DNA of 64,000 nt from Thiocystis violacea (GCF_016583575.1 NZ_NRRG01000002.1:62001-126000), one strand, 5' to 3'. Positions 46,935 to 60,029 are shown, numbered from the stretch's first letter. Numbers and translations: made by a program. The notes: a model not told the origin generated them from the letters alone.

Positions 46935-49900
46935 TTACGTCTGGTCCCGAATCAAGGCCAGCATCTCCTCGTAGCCAAGCCGTCCGCCATCGCCCGTCCC
47001 TTCGAGTAGACCGTCGGCGAGGTCGCGCTTGGCGGCGTGCAGAGCGAGGATTTTTTCCTCGATGGTGCCCTTGGTGACGAGCCGGTAGATGGTGACCGGG
47101 CGCTCCTGGCCAATGCGGTGGGCGCGGTCGCTGGCCTGATCCTCGACCGCCGGGTTCCACCAGGGATCCATGTGAATGACGTAATCGGCGGCGGTGAGAT
47201 TGAGCCCGGACCCGCCAGCGCGCAGGCTGATGAGAAAGAGGTCGCCCTCCCCGGCCTGGAAGGCGGCGACGGCGCTCTTGCGCTTGGCCTCCGGGGTGGA
47301 GCCGTCGAGATACTGGTAGCGGATGCCCTTGGCCTCCAGATGGGCGCGGATGAGGCTCAGATGGTCGACGAACTGGCTGAAAACCAGCGCCTTGTGCCGG
47401 TTGTCGAGCAGTTCGTCGAGGATCTCGGCGAAGGCATCCAGCTTGGCGCTCGCCAGCTCGCTGTCGGGCATCACCAGTTTGGGATGGCAGCAGGCGCGAC
47501 GCAGCCGCATGATCTCGGCCAGCAGTTGCATGCGCTTTTGGCCGGGGTTGCCATCGTCCTCCGCCAAGCGTTCCAGCGCCTGACGGCGCAGCGCCTCGTA
47601 GAGCGCGGCCTCGGCCGTGCCCAGTTCCAGTTGCAGGGTGATCTCGGTGCGTGGCGGCAGCTCGCTCAGCACCTCGCTCTTGAGACGACGCAGGATGAAG
47701 GGTCGCAGCAGTTGGCGCAGCCGCTGGCGCGCGCCCGAGTCGCGATGCTGTTCGATCGGGACGGCGAAGCGCTGGTTGAAGGACTCCAGCGAGCCGAGCA
47801 GTCCGGGGTTGATGAAGCGGAAGAGGTTCCACAGCTCGCCCAGATGGTTCTCGATCGGAGTGCCGGTGGTGATGAGACGAAAGCCCGCTTCGAGCTTCAT
47901 GATCGCCTGGGAGCGCTTGGTCAGGGCGTTCTTGAACGCCTGCGCCTCGTCGGCCACGATGGTCGACCAGGCGACGCCGGCGAGCCGCTCGCCCTGGGTC
48001 TGCAAGAGTCCGTAGCTACAGACGATGAGATCGAAGGGACCAGCGGACTCCAGCATGCGGTCGCGGTCCCCCTCGCCGAAGCGCTTGGGGTTGAGGGTCG
48101 GCGCGAAACGGTTGGCCTCGGTGACCCAGTTGGAGCAGACCGACATGGGCGCGAGCACCAGGGTCGGCCCCTCGGGGGCGCGCGACAGGATGAGCGCGAG
48201 CGCCTGGACCGTCTTGCCGAGCCCCATGTCGTCGGCCAGACAGGCGCCCGCGCCCCAATGGGCCAGACGCGCCAGCCAGCGGTAGCCTTCGCTCTGATAA
48301 TCGCGCAGTTCGGCTTGCAGGGTGGACGGCAGGACCGGCTCCAGTTCGCGGATCTCGGCCAGGCGCTTGAGGGTGTCGCGCCAGTGCGCGGAGCGCTTGA
48401 CCTCCATGCCCTCCAGATTCTCGTCGATGAGCCCGGCGGCCAGGGGATGGAAGTGTCCCCGATCGGTCAGTCCGCGCAGATTCTCCAGCCGTCGGCGCAG
48501 CGCCTCGCTCAGCACCAGGAACTCGCGCTCGCCCAGTCGCATGAAGCGACCCGGATGCTCCGCGATCAGGGCCAGCAGTTGCTGCATGTCGAGCACCCGA
48601 CCGTCGTCCAGGGTCAGTCCGCCATCCAGCCCGAACCAGTCGCGCTGCTTGGTCACGCTGACGCTCATGCGCCCAACGCCGACCTCGGAGGTGAGCCCGA
48701 TCCGCTTGCCCTCGGGCCATTGCAGGACGACGTCCTCCCCGAGGGCGTGCAATTGCTCCAGGGCGGTCAGGGCGGTCTCCGTCTCCAGCAGCGACCAGCT
48801 CCAGCCGGCGTGACCCGCCAGGGCTGGACAGGCCTCGACCAAAGCGCTCACGCGCCGGCGTTCCCCGGCCAGGTCGCGGGTGGTCTGGACCGCGCGTCCC
48901 TCGACCTCGGCGAACAGGGTCGCCATGCCCTGCCCCGGTTGCAGACGCGGACCCTTGGCCCCGAGCGGCTGCATGAAGAGTTCCAGGGTTAGGCCATCCT
49001 CGACGGGATTCAGATGCAGATAGGGGCGCGCGTCGGCCTCGACCGTCTCGGCCAGATGCTCGGTCCCGCCGATGGCCGAATGCACCGTCAGCAGCGGCGC
49101 GACCGCGGCGATCCCTTCCAGCACCCGATCCTTGCCGCCGGGCGGAACCTTGAGTCCGTCCGGCCCGAGGATGGTCGCGATCCGCCGATGCGCGGCCTCG
49201 AACCGAATCAGGCGCAGACGCTGCGGCCCGTCCTCGACGATCAGCAAACTGGTTCCCTCGGGCGGAAAGGGCGTGAGACGCACCAGGATGTCGCCCTTGC
49301 GCTGTAGCACCTCCAGCGCCGGACCCGCCGGAACCAGTTCGATCGGGGCGTCCATGAGGCCGGCGCGATACAGCCGCGGATGCCCGACGGCGGCGAGCAG
49401 GGCGTGGTCCGAATCCAGACTGTAGTAGACCCGCTCATAGCCGCCGTACCAGCCGCGCTCGTGCTCCTGGGTCACGCAGGCGAGGATGCGCCGATCCTCC
49501 TCGATCAGATAATCGAACTCCTCGCGCGCCTCCGTGAGTCGCTGCAGGGACACCGCCCGACCCTGTGTCCAGCCGCCCCGCTTGGTGCGTTTCTGCTCGC
49601 GCGGCTCCAGACTGGCTTGACCGGCGTAGAGATTGATCACCCAGCACATGCGGCGATCCGGCCCCGTCTCCTCCGGGGCCGCGCCCGCCGGCGTGTCCGC
49701 GCCGCTCACCCCGAGTCCCTTCAGGGCGTCCAGGGCGATCTCCCAGGCCGATTTGGGCGCGAGCAGCCCGGCGAGGACCGGCATGGTCTCGGGCCGCGGC
49801 GCCAGGGCGTCCCCGGCGCGGGTTCGACCCCAGGCGACCAGCAGATCGTCGCTCTCCCAGGCATACCAGAGCACGCCGGACTGGATGGCCAACTGGCGCT

Positions 49901-51074
49901 GAGCCGCCAACGCGTCGAGACTCCTGGAGTGCGGACGCTCTCCCAGCCAATGCAGGGCTAGACACTGAAACAGGAAATCGAAGGGGTGATCCACAACCGC
50001 GCGCTGGATCCAGACCGACTCCCCAAGCCGCATGGCGCCGGACAGCATGGCGGACAGATCGGCGAGCATTCGGAAGCTGGACGCGAAGGGATCCGTGACC
50101 GTGGCGCGCAAGGCGATCTGAGCCTGGCCGCGCACCCGCTCCAGATCGCCCGCCGCGCCTCGGCGCAGTAAGAGGAGCAGATGCAGAAGGCCCGGCAGAC
50201 CGGCGACATGGAGATTGCGCTTGCGGGTCTCGCGCCGCAGGGTCGTCAGGTTGAGTTCGAAGACCCCGAGGGCCTCCTCGAATCGCCCCTGGACGAAATG
50301 CAGCCAACCGATCAGCGGCAGGGCCGAGGTGCTGACCCGTTCGGCCAGCAGGGCTGCCGCCTGGTCGGCGCGCCCGCGCAGCAGGTACTGCTCGGCGAGC
50401 GCCAGGGCCAACTCGGGATGCTCATCCATCAAGGGCGTCAGGGCGCGCGAGGCATAGGCGTCCAACCCTGGGATCGAGCTCAGGCGGTAGCTGGCCTCGG
50501 TCAACTTGGGCGCCAGCGCGAGAATGCGCAGGCGTGGCGGGAGCCTGTCGAGCCAGTCCGGATCGAGCGGCGAGGTACAGACGGTGGCCAGACCCTCGAC
50601 CGCCGCGTAGCCGATGGGCAGCAGGGGACTGTTCGGAAGCAGGCCGAGCAACCGCAGAACCTCGGCCTCCTGGCCAGCATAGAGGGCATTGCGCAGCCGT
50701 CGCGTCTGGCGTTGCGGGCTGACGGTCTCCCAGCTATTGCGCGCCCGCGAACCGAACGCCGCCTCCGCCGCCGTGACGATCACCGCGAAGGTGCCATCGC
50801 TCACCGTCTCGCGGGTCAGGATCTCGACCAGTTCGGGGGCGCAGAGCAGTCCCTTGTTCACCGGCGCCAGCAGACCCTGGGTCAGCAGGCGCTCGCGCAA
50901 CGGCCCCACCATCCGCTCGGCCAGTGGCCGGCCCGCGCTGTCGCGCCACTTCAATTGTCTGAGAATGGCCTGGAGCGTCGTCTGATTGACGGGCTCGTAG
51001 ACGACCGAAAGGACTTGCAGGATACGGCGCTCGTCGTCACCGAGCGCCCGATAGGCTTCGATTGGATGGCTCAT
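46935..51074 (-). CDS. SNF2-family helicase with long N-terminal region
   Basis: The 1379-residue protein has a bacterial SNF2 ATPase in its last 480 residues. Motif I is LADDMGLGKTVQALALILS and motif II is IVADEAQAFKN (DEAQ). Motif III lies in ITTGTPIENHLGELWNLFRF. The helicase-C motifs are KALVFSQFVDHLSLIRAHLE, SLRAGGSGLNLTAADYVIHM and DPWWNPAVEDQASDRAHRIG. The first 850 residues are helical, Leu/Arg-rich and repeat-like, with no zinc SWIM signature I could see. Such proteins translocate on duplex DNA to remodel protein-DNA complexes. No methylase or nuclease partner is adjacent. Confidence 0.88.
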   Translation of the reverse strand: MSHPIEAYRALGDDERRILQVLSVVYEPVNQTTLQAILRQLKWRDSAGRPLAERMVGPLRERLLTQGLLAPVNKGLLCAPELVEILTRETVSDGTFAVIVTAAEAAFGSRARNSWETVSPQRQTRRLRNALYAGQEAEVLRLLGLLPNSPLLPIGYAAVEGLATVCTSPLDPDWLDRLPPRLRILALAPKLTEASYRLSSIPGLDAYASRALTPLMDEHPELALALAEQYLLRGRADQAAALLAERVSTSALPLIGWLHFVQGRFEEALGVFELNLTTLRRETRKRNLHVAGLPGLLHLLLLLRRGAAGDLERVRGQAQIALRATVTDPFASSFRMLADLSAMLSGAMRLGESVWIQRAVVDHPFDFLFQCLALHWLGERPHSRSLDALAAQRQLAIQSGVLWYAWESDDLLVAWGRTRAGDALAPRPETMPVLAGLLAPKSAWEIALDALKGLGVSGADTPAGAAPEETGPDRRMCWVINLYAGQASLEPREQKRTKRGGWTQGRAVSLQRLTEAREEFDYLIEEDRRILACVTQEHERGWYGGYERVYYSLDSDHALLAAVGHPRLYRAGLMDAPIELVPAGPALEVLQRKGDILVRLTPFPPEGTSLLIVEDGPQRLRLIRFEAAHRRIATILGPDGLKVPPGGKDRVLEGIAAVAPLLTVHSAIGGTEHLAETVEADARPYLHLNPVEDGLTLELFMQPLGAKGPRLQPGQGMATLFAEVEGRAVQTTRDLAGERRRVSALVEACPALAGHAGWSWSLLETETALTALEQLHALGEDVVLQWPEGKRIGLTSEVGVGRMSVSVTKQRDWFGLDGGLTLDDGRVLDMQQLLALIAEHPGRFMRLGEREFLVLSEALRRRLENLRGLTDRGHFHPLAAGLIDENLEGMEVKRSAHWRDTLKRLAEIRELEPVLPSTLQAELRDYQSEGYRWLARLAHWGAGACLADDMGLGKTVQALALILSRAPEGPTLVLAPMSVCSNWVTEANRFAPTLNPKRFGEGDRDRMLESAGPFDLIVCSYGLLQTQGERLAGVAWSTIVADEAQAFKNALTKRSQAIMKLEAGFRLITTGTPIENHLGELWNLFRFINPGLLGSLESFNQRFAVPIEQHRDSGARQRLRQLLRPFILRRLKSEVLSELPPRTEITLQLELGTAEAALYEALRRQALERLAEDDGNPGQKRMQLLAEIMRLRRACCHPKLVMPDSELASAKLDAFAEILDELLDNRHKALVFSQFVDHLSLIRAHLEAKGIRYQYLDGSTPEAKRKSAVAAFQAGEGDLFLISLRAGGSGLNLTAADYVIHMDPWWNPAVEDQASDRAHRIGQERPVTIYRLVTKGTIEEKILALHAAKRDLADGLLEGTGDGGRLGYEEMLALIRDQT

Positions 51075-51150
51075 GAGGGCGAGAGGATTTCAGGTGGGCC
51101 TAAACAAGCTGTTCCAGACCTAGCCGGATGGCCTTCTGTTCATGGCTCGC

Positions 51151-52800
<1,650 letters not shown>

Positions 52801-52934
52801 GATGATTGAGTCTCCTTATGGGCGGGATGGGGGCGCATTGGATCACAGTTAGCCGGCTTGGGCGACGTCAGGGGGCTTGGACCGCGTCTCCCAAGCCTGC
52901 GCGCGAGCTGGCGTCCTACCCGGTACACTCGGAA

Positions 52935-54404
52935 TCACAACCCGTTGCGCCACTCCTGATCCTCACGGTCGAACAGGCGGTTCGCCTCCAGCGGTCCCCA
53001 GGATCCGGCCGGATAGGTGTGGATGAAGTCGCGCTCGATCGCCCAGAGCTTGAGCACGGGATCCAGGATCCGCCAGGCCCAGTCGACCTCGTCGAAACGC
53101 AGGAAGTGGGTGTGATCGCCCTCGATGACGTCGAGGATCAGCGCCTCGTAGGCGTCGATGTGCTCGGGCGGCAGGTTGCAACTGCTGGCGTCCAGACACT
53201 CGGTCTGGGTACGCATCTCCAGCCCCGGCTGCTTGACCTGGATCTCCAGTCGCATGCACTCGTTGGGCTGGATGTTGAGCAGCAGCCAGTTGCGCTGGAG
53301 TTTCTCGATGGCCGTGGATTGGAACAGCCGCTGGGGCGGGTGCTTGAAGCGGATGGCGATCAGCGAGTTGGTCTGACCGAGCCGCTTGCCGGTGCGCAGA
53401 TAGAAGGGCACGTTGCGCCAGCGCCAGTTGTCGATGTAGAGCTTGAGCGCGGCATAGGTTTCCGTGGTGCTGTTATGCCCGACGCCGGGCTCCTCGGCGT
53501 AACCCGCCAGTTTGGTCTCTCCGCTCCGGCCCGGCCCATACTGAGCACGGAACGCCTGCGCATGCACCGTCTCGCGCGCGATCGGGCGGATGGAGCGCAG
53601 CACCTTGACCTTCTCGTCGCGCAGCGCCTCGGCATCCAGATTGGGCGGCGGTTCCATGGCGACTAGGGCGAGCATCTGGAGCAGATGGCTCTGGATCATG
53701 TCGCGCATGGCGCCCACCCCATCGTAAAAACCCGCGCGCTCCTCGATCCCGCGCGCCTCGGCGTGCGAGATCTGGACATGGTCGATATAGTTGCGATTCC
53801 AGAGCGGCTCCAGGATCAGATTGGCGAAGCGGAAGACCAGGATGTTCTGGACCGTGCTTTTCCCCAGATAGTGGTCGATCCGGTAGATCCGGTCCTCGGA
53901 GAAATGCTGGCGCAACTGGCGATCCAGGATGCTGGCGCTCTCCAGGTCGAAGCCGAAGGGCTTCTCCACCACCAGCCGGGACCAGCCCCCGTCTTCCCCG
54001 TGCAGTCCGTTGGCGGCGAGTTGCTCGACGATCGCCACGTAATGCCCCGGCGCCACCGCCAGATAGGAAAGCAGATTCGGCGGCAGCCCCTCGGCGCCCC
54101 TCAGCCGCTCGGCCAGCCGGCGAAAATCCTCGGGCCGTTCCACATCGCCGGGAGCAAAATGCAGGCGCCCGAGCAAACGTCTCAAAACCTCCGCATCCAG
54201 TCGCCCGGCGAAGTGTTCGCCGAGGAGCGCGGACACCCGCGCGCGCCAGTCGTCGTCCGACCAGTCACGCCGGCCAAAACCGAGGATACGGCTGCCCGGG
54301 TGCAGCCGCCCGGCCGCCTCGATGTGGTAGAGGGCCGGCAACAGCTTGTATGTCGCCAGATTACCGGTGGATCCGAAGATAAGAATCGTGCAGGGTTCCA
54401 TCAT
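52935..54404 (-). CDS. zwf: glucose-6-phosphate 1-dehydrogenase
   Basis: The 489-residue enzyme opens the oxidative pentose-phosphate pathway. The nucleotide-binding loop is [17 protein letters not shown], with [15 protein letters not shown] and the substrate signature [14 protein letters not shown], where Ser replaces the usual Glu after Lys. Two adjacent ATG codons at 54404 and 54401 are possible starts. It is divergent from glgA across a 117-bp gap. The DHYLGKS variant is slightly unusual but the catalytic His and Lys are retained. Confidence 0.95.
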   Translation of the reverse strand: MMEPCTILIFGSTGNLATYKLLPALYHIEAAGRLHPGSRILGFGRRDWSDDDWRARVSALLGEHFAGRLDAEVLRRLLGRLHFAPGDVERPEDFRRLAERLRGAEGLPPNLLSYLAVAPGHYVAIVEQLAANGLHGEDGGWSRLVVEKPFGFDLESASILDRQLRQHFSEDRIYRIDHYLGKSTVQNILVFRFANLILEPLWNRNYIDHVQISHAEARGIEERAGFYDGVGAMRDMIQSHLLQMLALVAMEPPPNLDAEALRDEKVKVLRSIRPIARETVHAQAFRAQYGPGRSGETKLAGYAEEPGVGHNSTTETYAALKLYIDNWRWRNVPFYLRTGKRLGQTNSLIAIRFKHPPQRLFQSTAIEKLQRNWLLLNIQPNECMRLEIQVKQPGLEMRTQTECLDASSCNLPPEHIDAYEALILDVIEGDHTHFLRFDEVDWAWRILDPVLKLWAIERDFIHTYPAGSWGPLEANRLFDREDQEWRNGL

Positions 54405-54521
54405 TGGCCGGTTACCTCGATCCAGGGCAAGTGTGCTAACGTGAAGTCTGTCATAAGGTAGCCTCGCCTTGCATTTTCGTCTGCCAGACACATCCGTCTG
54501 GACTGAGAGATTTCCAAGAGA

Positions 54522-56057
54522 ATGGAGCCGTCAATAAGCCCTTTTTCCTTTCCCGCTCTTGAGCCCAGTCGTCTGCGTGTGCTGATGGCCTCAAGTGAAG
54601 CGCATCCCCTGATCAAGACCGGCGGACTCGCGGATGTCGCCTCCAGTTTGCCCGCGGCCCTGCGCCAGCTCGGTCATGACGCGCGCCTGGTCATCCCGGC
54701 CTTTCCGCGCGCCGCGCGCGAGCTGCGCGAATCCAGGCCACTGTGCGAGATCAAGGTTCCGGGCAACCGCGCCACGATCCGCATCCTGGAGGGCCGGCAC
54801 CCCGACCACGACCTCCCGGTCTATCTGGTCGACGCGCCCGACTACTTCGCGCGCGAGGGCAATCCCTACACCGACCCCACGGGACGCGACTGGGGTGACA
54901 ATCCCGATCGCTTCATGCTGTTCTGCCGCGTCCTGGCGCGTCTGGCCCAGGGTCTGCCGGCGATCGGCTGGCGCCCGGACGTGCTGCATTGCAACGACTG
55001 GCAGACCGGCATGGCCCCGGCACTCCTGGAAGACCTCCCGGAACCTCCGGCGCGAGTCTTCACCATCCACAACCTGGCTTACCAGGGTCTGTTCGACCGC
55101 GCCACCTTCGACCGGCTCGCGCTCACGCCCTCGCTCTGGAGTCTGGCCGGGGTCGAATTCCACCAGCGCATGTCCTTCATCAAGGGCGGCATCATCTACT
55201 CGGACCGCGTCAACACCGTCAGCCCCACCTATGCCGACGAGGTGCGCACGCCAAGGTACGGTTTCGGGCTCGATGGCCTGCTGCGTCAAATCGGATCGCG
55301 CTTCAGCGGCATCCTCAACGGGATCGACTATCAGGTCTGGGATCCCGCGACGGATCCGCTCATCCTCCAGAACTATGATGTCGGGCGCTTCGGCCTTAAG
55401 GCCGAGAACAAGCTGGACGTGCAGCGCGAATTCGGACTGCCGCGCAGCGAGGATGCCTTCGTGCTCGGCTATATCGGACGCCTGGTGGAGCAGAAGGGCG
55501 TGGATCTGATCCTCTCCGTGCTCCCCGAGCTGCTACAGGATCCCAGGGTTCAGGTCCTGATCCTGGCCTCGGGCGAGCGCCAGACCGAGCAGGCGCTGCT
55601 CGACCTCGCCGAGGCCCATCCGCGTCAGGTCGGCGTATTCGTCGGGTACGACGAGATTCGCGCCCATCGCATCGAGGCCGGCTGCGACAGCTTCCTCATG
55701 CCCTCGCGCTTCGAGCCCTGCGGGCTCAATCAGATCTACAGTCTGCGTTATGGAACGCCACCGATCGTGCATCGCACGGGCGGACTGGCGGACACGGTGC
55801 TGGCGGCCACGCCCGAGAGAATCGCGGATGGATCGGCCACGGGCTTCGTCTTCGACGAGCCGCGACCGGCGGCGCTGCTTCAGGCCATCCGTCAGGCGAT
55901 GCGCTTCTATCGAGAGGATCCCGAGGGCTGGCGCCGACTGGCCGTCACCGGCATGTCGCAGGATTTTAGCTGGGAGGCCAGCGCGAACCGCTACATCCAG
56001 CTCTACGCCGACGCGATCGCGGATCATCAGGGACAGAACAGCGCGGCATCGGCCTGA
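54522..56057 (+). CDS. glgA: glycogen (starch) synthase, GT5 family
   Basis: The 511-residue enzyme transfers glucose from ADP-glucose to glycogen. The N-terminal ADP-glucose loop is [20 protein letters not shown]. The C-terminal half has [19 protein letters not shown] and [20 protein letters not shown] with the catalytic Glu. Purple sulfur bacteria store glycogen, so the neighbouring pgi and zwf make metabolic sense. No glgB, glgC or glgP gene is in the window. Confidence 0.96.
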   Translation: MEPSISPFSFPALEPSRLRVLMASSEAHPLIKTGGLADVASSLPAALRQLGHDARLVIPAFPRAARELRESRPLCEIKVPGNRATIRILEGRHPDHDLPVYLVDAPDYFAREGNPYTDPTGRDWGDNPDRFMLFCRVLARLAQGLPAIGWRPDVLHCNDWQTGMAPALLEDLPEPPARVFTIHNLAYQGLFDRATFDRLALTPSLWSLAGVEFHQRMSFIKGGIIYSDRVNTVSPTYADEVRTPRYGFGLDGLLRQIGSRFSGILNGIDYQVWDPATDPLILQNYDVGRFGLKAENKLDVQREFGLPRSEDAFVLGYIGRLVEQKGVDLILSVLPELLQDPRVQVLILASGERQTEQALLDLAEAHPRQVGVFVGYDEIRAHRIEAGCDSFLMPSRFEPCGLNQIYSLRYGTPPIVHRTGGLADTVLAATPERIADGSATGFVFDEPRPAALLQAIRQAMRFYREDPEGWRRLAVTGMSQDFSWEASANRYIQLYADAIADHQGQNSAASA

Positions 56058-56150
56058 GGATCGCCGGAGCACGCTTGGAGGGTACGGCCTCCCCGGATCG
56101 CTCGTCCGAGGCAGGAGCGAGTGACCGGGGTGGCTGGCGGAGGAATCGAA

Positions 56151-56531
56151 TCAGGCGGCTTGGGCGGGAATGGCGTCGCAGGTACGGATCACGCGGTTCT
56201 GCTCGTTGAGATAAACGAGGCTGGGCTTGAAACACTCGGCCTCGGCCTCGGTCAAGCCCGCGTAGGCGCAGATGATCACCCTGTCCCCAGGGGCGGCCTT
56301 GTGCGCCGCCGCGCCATTCACCGAAATCACCCGCGAGCCGGCCTCGGCGCGAATCGCATAGGTCGTGAAACGCTCCCCATTGGTCACGTTGTAAATCTGG
56401 ATCTGCTCGTATTCGCGGATGCCAGCCAGCACCAGCAGTTCCTCGTCGATCGCGCAGGAACCCTCGTAGTCCACTTCGGAATGCGTCACGCAAGCGCGAT
56501 GCAACTTGCACTTCAGCAAGGTTAAATGCAT
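56151..56531 (-). CDS. panD: aspartate 1-decarboxylase
   Basis: The 126-residue proenzyme makes beta-alanine for pantothenate. The self-cleavage site is in [13 protein letters not shown], between Gly24 and Ser25, generating the pyruvoyl group. [14 protein letters not shown] and [12 protein letters not shown] follow the family. The ATG at 56531 is used, not the longer frame at 56573. It lies about 184 bases after panC on the same strand. Confidence 0.97.
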   Translation of the reverse strand: MHLTLLKCKLHRACVTHSEVDYEGSCAIDEELLVLAGIREYEQIQIYNVTNGERFTTYAIRAEAGSRVISVNGAAAHKAAPGDRVIICAYAGLTEAEAECFKPSLVYLNEQNRVIRTCDAIPAQAA

Positions 56532-56715
56532 TGACTCGATCCTCTCTATGGCCGTCGGGCCAGGTCTTCCCATTCGATGAAGACTATTGTAATTCAGTTG
56601 ACGCCAAGTCTACCGCACCCTTTGCTGCAATGCAGCATCCGACGATCATGGCGTCTTCAAAAGCGCCATCCCGTCCTCGGGCCTGCCGGGTCGACTAGGG
56701 CCAAGGACGCCGGAT

Positions 56716-57591
56716 TCAGCCGGAATCCAGGGTCAGGCGCAGATTATCGATCAGGCGCGCCCGGCCGAGATAGGCCGCTCCCAGGATGACCAGATCGGCA
56801 TCGCCCGAATGGGCCGGGCTCAGGTCCGAGGCGACACGAACGCTCAGATAATCGGGCCGCAACCCGCTCTCCAGGATAGCCTCCGTGGCCGCCCGCTCGA
56901 CCCTTTCGATCGACTCGCCCTGCCGCAAGGACTCGCCGGCCTGTCGCAGCGCCTGATAGAGCGCGGGCGCGCGGAGCCGCTCCCCGGCGTCCAGATAGCC
57001 ATTGCGTGAACTCATCGCCAGTCCGTCGGCTTCACGCACCGTCGCCACCCCGACGATCTCGACCGGCATGTCCAGATCCTCGACCAGACGCCGGATCACC
57101 AGGAGTTGCTGGAAATCCTTCTCACCGAAGAGGGCGACATCCGGCTGGGCCATGTTGAGCAGCTTGCAGACCACGGTGGCGACACCGGCGAAGTGCCCGG
57201 GCCGGGTGGCGCCGCAGAGGATGTCCGAAAGACCGGGAACCTCGACACGCGTCTGGATCTCCTGGCCGCGCGGATAGACCTCGCTGGTCCTGGGCGCGAA
57301 CAGCAGATCGCAGCCCTCCCCGGCGAGTTGGCGCTGGTCCTCCGCGAGGGTTCGCGGATAGGCGTCCAGATCCTCGCCCGGACCGAATTGCAGAGGATTC
57401 ACGAAGACCGTGGCGACCACGCGCTCGGCCCGCGCCCGCGCCTCGCGCACCAGTCTCAGGTGTCCGGCGTGGAGATTGCCCATGGTCGGCACCAGGGCCA
57501 CCCGCTCGCCAGCCGAGCGCCAGGCGCCGACGCGCTCACGCAGATCCCGCACCCGCTCGATTCTATCCATCGGACCGTCCGGTTCACTCAA
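56716..57591 (-). CDS. panC: pantothenate synthetase
   Basis: The 291-residue enzyme joins pantoate and beta-alanine with ATP. The HIGH-like loop is [14 protein letters not shown] and the KMSKS-like region [34 protein letters not shown] is also conserved. The start ATG overlaps the panB stop (ATGA), which supports the longer start over an internal ATG seven codons later. Confidence 0.97.
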   Translation of the reverse strand: MSEPDGPMDRIERVRDLRERVGAWRSAGERVALVPTMGNLHAGHLRLVREARARAERVVATVFVNPLQFGPGEDLDAYPRTLAEDQRQLAGEGCDLLFAPRTSEVYPRGQEIQTRVEVPGLSDILCGATRPGHFAGVATVVCKLLNMAQPDVALFGEKDFQQLLVIRRLVEDLDMPVEIVGVATVREADGLAMSSRNGYLDAGERLRAPALYQALRQAGESLRQGESIERVERAATEAILESGLRPDYLSVRVASDLSPAHSGDADLVILGAAYLGRARLIDNLRLTLDSG

Positions 57592-58391
57592 TGGGGCGTC
57601 TCGTCGGCTGCGGGAAAGGTCCCGGCGCGAACCGCCTCGACATAGGCCGACACCGCCTCGGCGATCGAGCCACGCCCACGGAGGAAATCGCGACTGAAAC
57701 TCGGCGGACGGCCAGGGTTGAGACCAAGCATGTCATAGAGCACCAAAACCTGACCATCGCAGCCAGCCCCGGCGCCGATCCCGATCACCGGAATGCTCAG
57801 GGTGCGGCCGATCTCGGTCGCCAGGGCCGCCGGCACGCACTCCAGCACCAGCAGACTGGCACCAGCGTCCTGCATCGCCAGGGCATCGTGCCGAATCGCC
57901 TCGGCCGAAGCATGATCCCGGCCCTGGAAACGATACCCCCCAATCCGGTTGACCGACTGTGGCAGGAGTCCCAAATGCGCGCACACGGGCACGCCCTGTT
58001 CCGACAACCGGCGCACGGTTTCCAGCATCGGCGCCCCGCCCTCCAGCTTGACGACCTGGGCACCGCCCTCCTGCATGAGACGAGCCGCGTTCTCGAGCGC
58101 GCGCTCCGGCGTGGCGCAGGCGAGAAAGGGCAGATCCGCCACCAGGAGCGCCCGCTCACGGCCCCGCGCGACGGCGGCGGTATGATAGACCATCTGCGCG
58201 ACGGTCACGGGTACCGTGGTGGCATGGCCCTGCAGGACCATTCCCAGGGAATCTCCGACCAGCATGAGATCGACCCCGGCCGAATCCAGCAGGCGCGCGA
58301 AGCTGGCGTCGTAACAGGTGAGGCTAACGATCCGCTCGCCGCGCGACTTCATGGCGGCGAGCGTGGCGACGGACATGGGCGCAACGGACAT
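57588..58391 (-). CDS. panB: 3-methyl-2-oxobutanoate hydroxymethyltransferase
   Basis: The 267-residue enzyme makes ketopantoate. Signatures include [40 protein letters not shown] and [20 protein letters not shown]. The ATG at 58389-58391 starts the conserved region; the upstream open frame is not homologous. Together with panC and panD it forms the full pantothenate branch from ketoisovalerate and aspartate, apart from panE/ilvC. folK, usually between pcnB and panB, is absent from the 157-bp gap. Confidence 0.96.
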   Translation of the reverse strand: MSVAPMSVATLAAMKSRGERIVSLTCYDASFARLLDSAGVDLMLVGDSLGMVLQGHATTVPVTVAQMVYHTAAVARGRERALLVADLPFLACATPERALENAARLMQEGGAQVVKLEGGAPMLETVRRLSEQGVPVCAHLGLLPQSVNRIGGYRFQGRDHASAEAIRHDALAMQDAGASLLVLECVPAALATEIGRTLSIPVIGIGAGAGCDGQVLVLYDMLGLNPGRPPSFSRDFLRGRGSIAEAVSAYVEAVRAGTFPAADETPH

Positions 58392-58548
58392 CGTCGGCTC
58401 CGAATGAATCAAGTTGGCGGGAGAATAGCGGTCGGCCCGCGCGGGCGCTAGCGGATTGGTCCGGACGGGGCGCGGCGATCCTTTTCGACGCGACTCGCCA
58501 GGGATTGGATCACCGGCGGCCATGAGAGTTCTCAGCGATCGCCCGCCA

Positions 58549-59883
58549 TCACCCCACGACCTCGTTGGCCGAACCACTGGGCTTGCGGCGGCGGCGCGGA
58601 CGTCGGCGACCACGCGCGGCATCCGTCATGCTCGCGCGCTCCTGACTGCTCGCGTCCTGAAAGCGCGTCCACCAGGCCGCCAGTTCGGGATCCGACTCAC
58701 CGGACTCGGCCCGCAGCAGCAGAAAGTCATAGGCCGCGCGGAAACGCGGATGGGTGATGAGGCGATAGGGCCGCTTGCCGTCGCGCTGTTCCAGGCGCGG
58801 TTGCAAGGCCCAGATCTCGCGCATCGGCAGCGAGAACCGTTTCGGAATGGCGACCAGCGGCTGTTGCCGGGAGCACACCTCGGACGAGGCCAGGAGAATC
58901 GCCTCGTTCGCCCCCATCCCCTCCGCGACTAGGGCCTCGAAGCGCAGACGCACCGGCTCCCAAAGCAGAACCCCGAAGAGAAAGGCCGGCGTGACCGGCT
59001 TGTCTTCCAGCAGACGCTTGTCCGTGTTGGACAGACCACGACTGACGAAGGTAATGGGGAAGTCGTGATCCTCGCGCGCCAGGGCGTCCTCGGTCGCCGG
59101 GAAGAGATGACCGAACAACCCGTAGTGACGGAGCTTTTCAAAGACCCCGAGTCCATAGCCGGAGTGGAAGAGCTTGATCAGCTCATCGAACAGTCGCGCC
59201 GCCGGGATATCGCCCAACAGATGCCCGAGATCGAAGAGTGGGCGCTCCGTCGCCGGCTCGATCGTGAAGCCGAGCTTGCAGGCGAAGCGCACCGCCCGCA
59301 GCATCCGCACCGGATCCTCCCGATAGCGTTGCTCGGGCTCGCCGATCAGGCGCATCTGGCCGAGACGCAGGTCGGTCAGACCACCGGCGTAGTCGACCAG
59401 CGAGAAATCCGCGATGTCGTAATAGAGCGCATTGATGGTGAAATCCCGCCGCAGCGCATCTTCCGCGATCGTGCCGTAGCTGTTGTCGCGCACGATCATG
59501 CCGTTCTCGACTTGCCGATCCGTCGTGGTGTCGTCATCCACCCCGCTGCCGCGGAAGGTCGCGACCTCGATGATGTCGCGCCCGAAATGGACATGCGCCA
59601 GCCGGAACCGTCGGCCGATGAGTCGGCAGTTGCGAAACACCTGGCGCACCTGCTCCGGCGTGGCATCGGTCGCGACATCGAAATCCTTGGGTTCGTGACC
59701 CAGGAGCAGATCGCGCACGCCTCCGCCGACCAGATGGGCCTGGAAATTCTCCTGCCTCAGGCGGTAAAGCACCTTGAGCGCGTTCTCGCTGATATTGGCG
59801 CGGGAGATATTATGCTCGGGACGTGGTACCACCACTGGACGGATGGCGAGCGTCGAGTCGAAATGAGGGTCGGATTCCTGCAT
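58549..59883 (-). CDS. pcnB: poly(A) polymerase I
   Basis: The 444-residue class II nucleotidyltransferase adds 3' poly(A) tails that target RNA for decay. It has PEHNISRANISENALKVLYR, the LVGGGVRDLLLG motif and the catalytic DFDVATDATPEQVR. The C-terminus is Arg/Pro-rich (RGRRRPRRRRKPSG), as in PcnB rather than CCA-adding enzymes. The start at 59881-59883 (MQESDPHF) was preferred; the frame is open for 29 more codons upstream. Confidence 0.93.
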   Translation of the reverse strand: MQESDPHFDSTLAIRPVVVPRPEHNISRANISENALKVLYRLRQENFQAHLVGGGVRDLLLGHEPKDFDVATDATPEQVRQVFRNCRLIGRRFRLAHVHFGRDIIEVATFRGSGVDDDTTTDRQVENGMIVRDNSYGTIAEDALRRDFTINALYYDIADFSLVDYAGGLTDLRLGQMRLIGEPEQRYREDPVRMLRAVRFACKLGFTIEPATERPLFDLGHLLGDIPAARLFDELIKLFHSGYGLGVFEKLRHYGLFGHLFPATEDALAREDHDFPITFVSRGLSNTDKRLLEDKPVTPAFLFGVLLWEPVRLRFEALVAEGMGANEAILLASSEVCSRQQPLVAIPKRFSLPMREIWALQPRLEQRDGKRPYRLITHPRFRAAYDFLLLRAESGESDPELAAWWTRFQDASSQERASMTDAARGRRRPRRRRKPSGSANEVVG

Positions 59884-60001
59884 GACCTTGTTCGAGTGGA
59901 TTCCTTCAAGCTGAGGGCCACGTTCGCCGAGAGCGGAAACCGAGTCCGTGGACCCTCCCCGACCGAGCATGACTTCAAGGTAATTAGCCAGTAACAGCCG
60001 C

Positions 60002-60029
60002 TTGTCTAATACAGCGACATGCGTATAAT
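60002..60029 (+). promoter_or_regulatory. promoter of tRNA-Glu
   Basis: TTGTCT (60002-60007) and a perfect TATAAT (60024-60029) are separated by 16 bases. The -10 lies 23 bases before the first base of the mature tRNA. Confidence 0.8.

Noticed and set aside
47037-48992. Rightward open frame of 651 codons
   Set aside because: It is antisense to the SNF2 ATPase motifs; its composition is that of a shadow frame.
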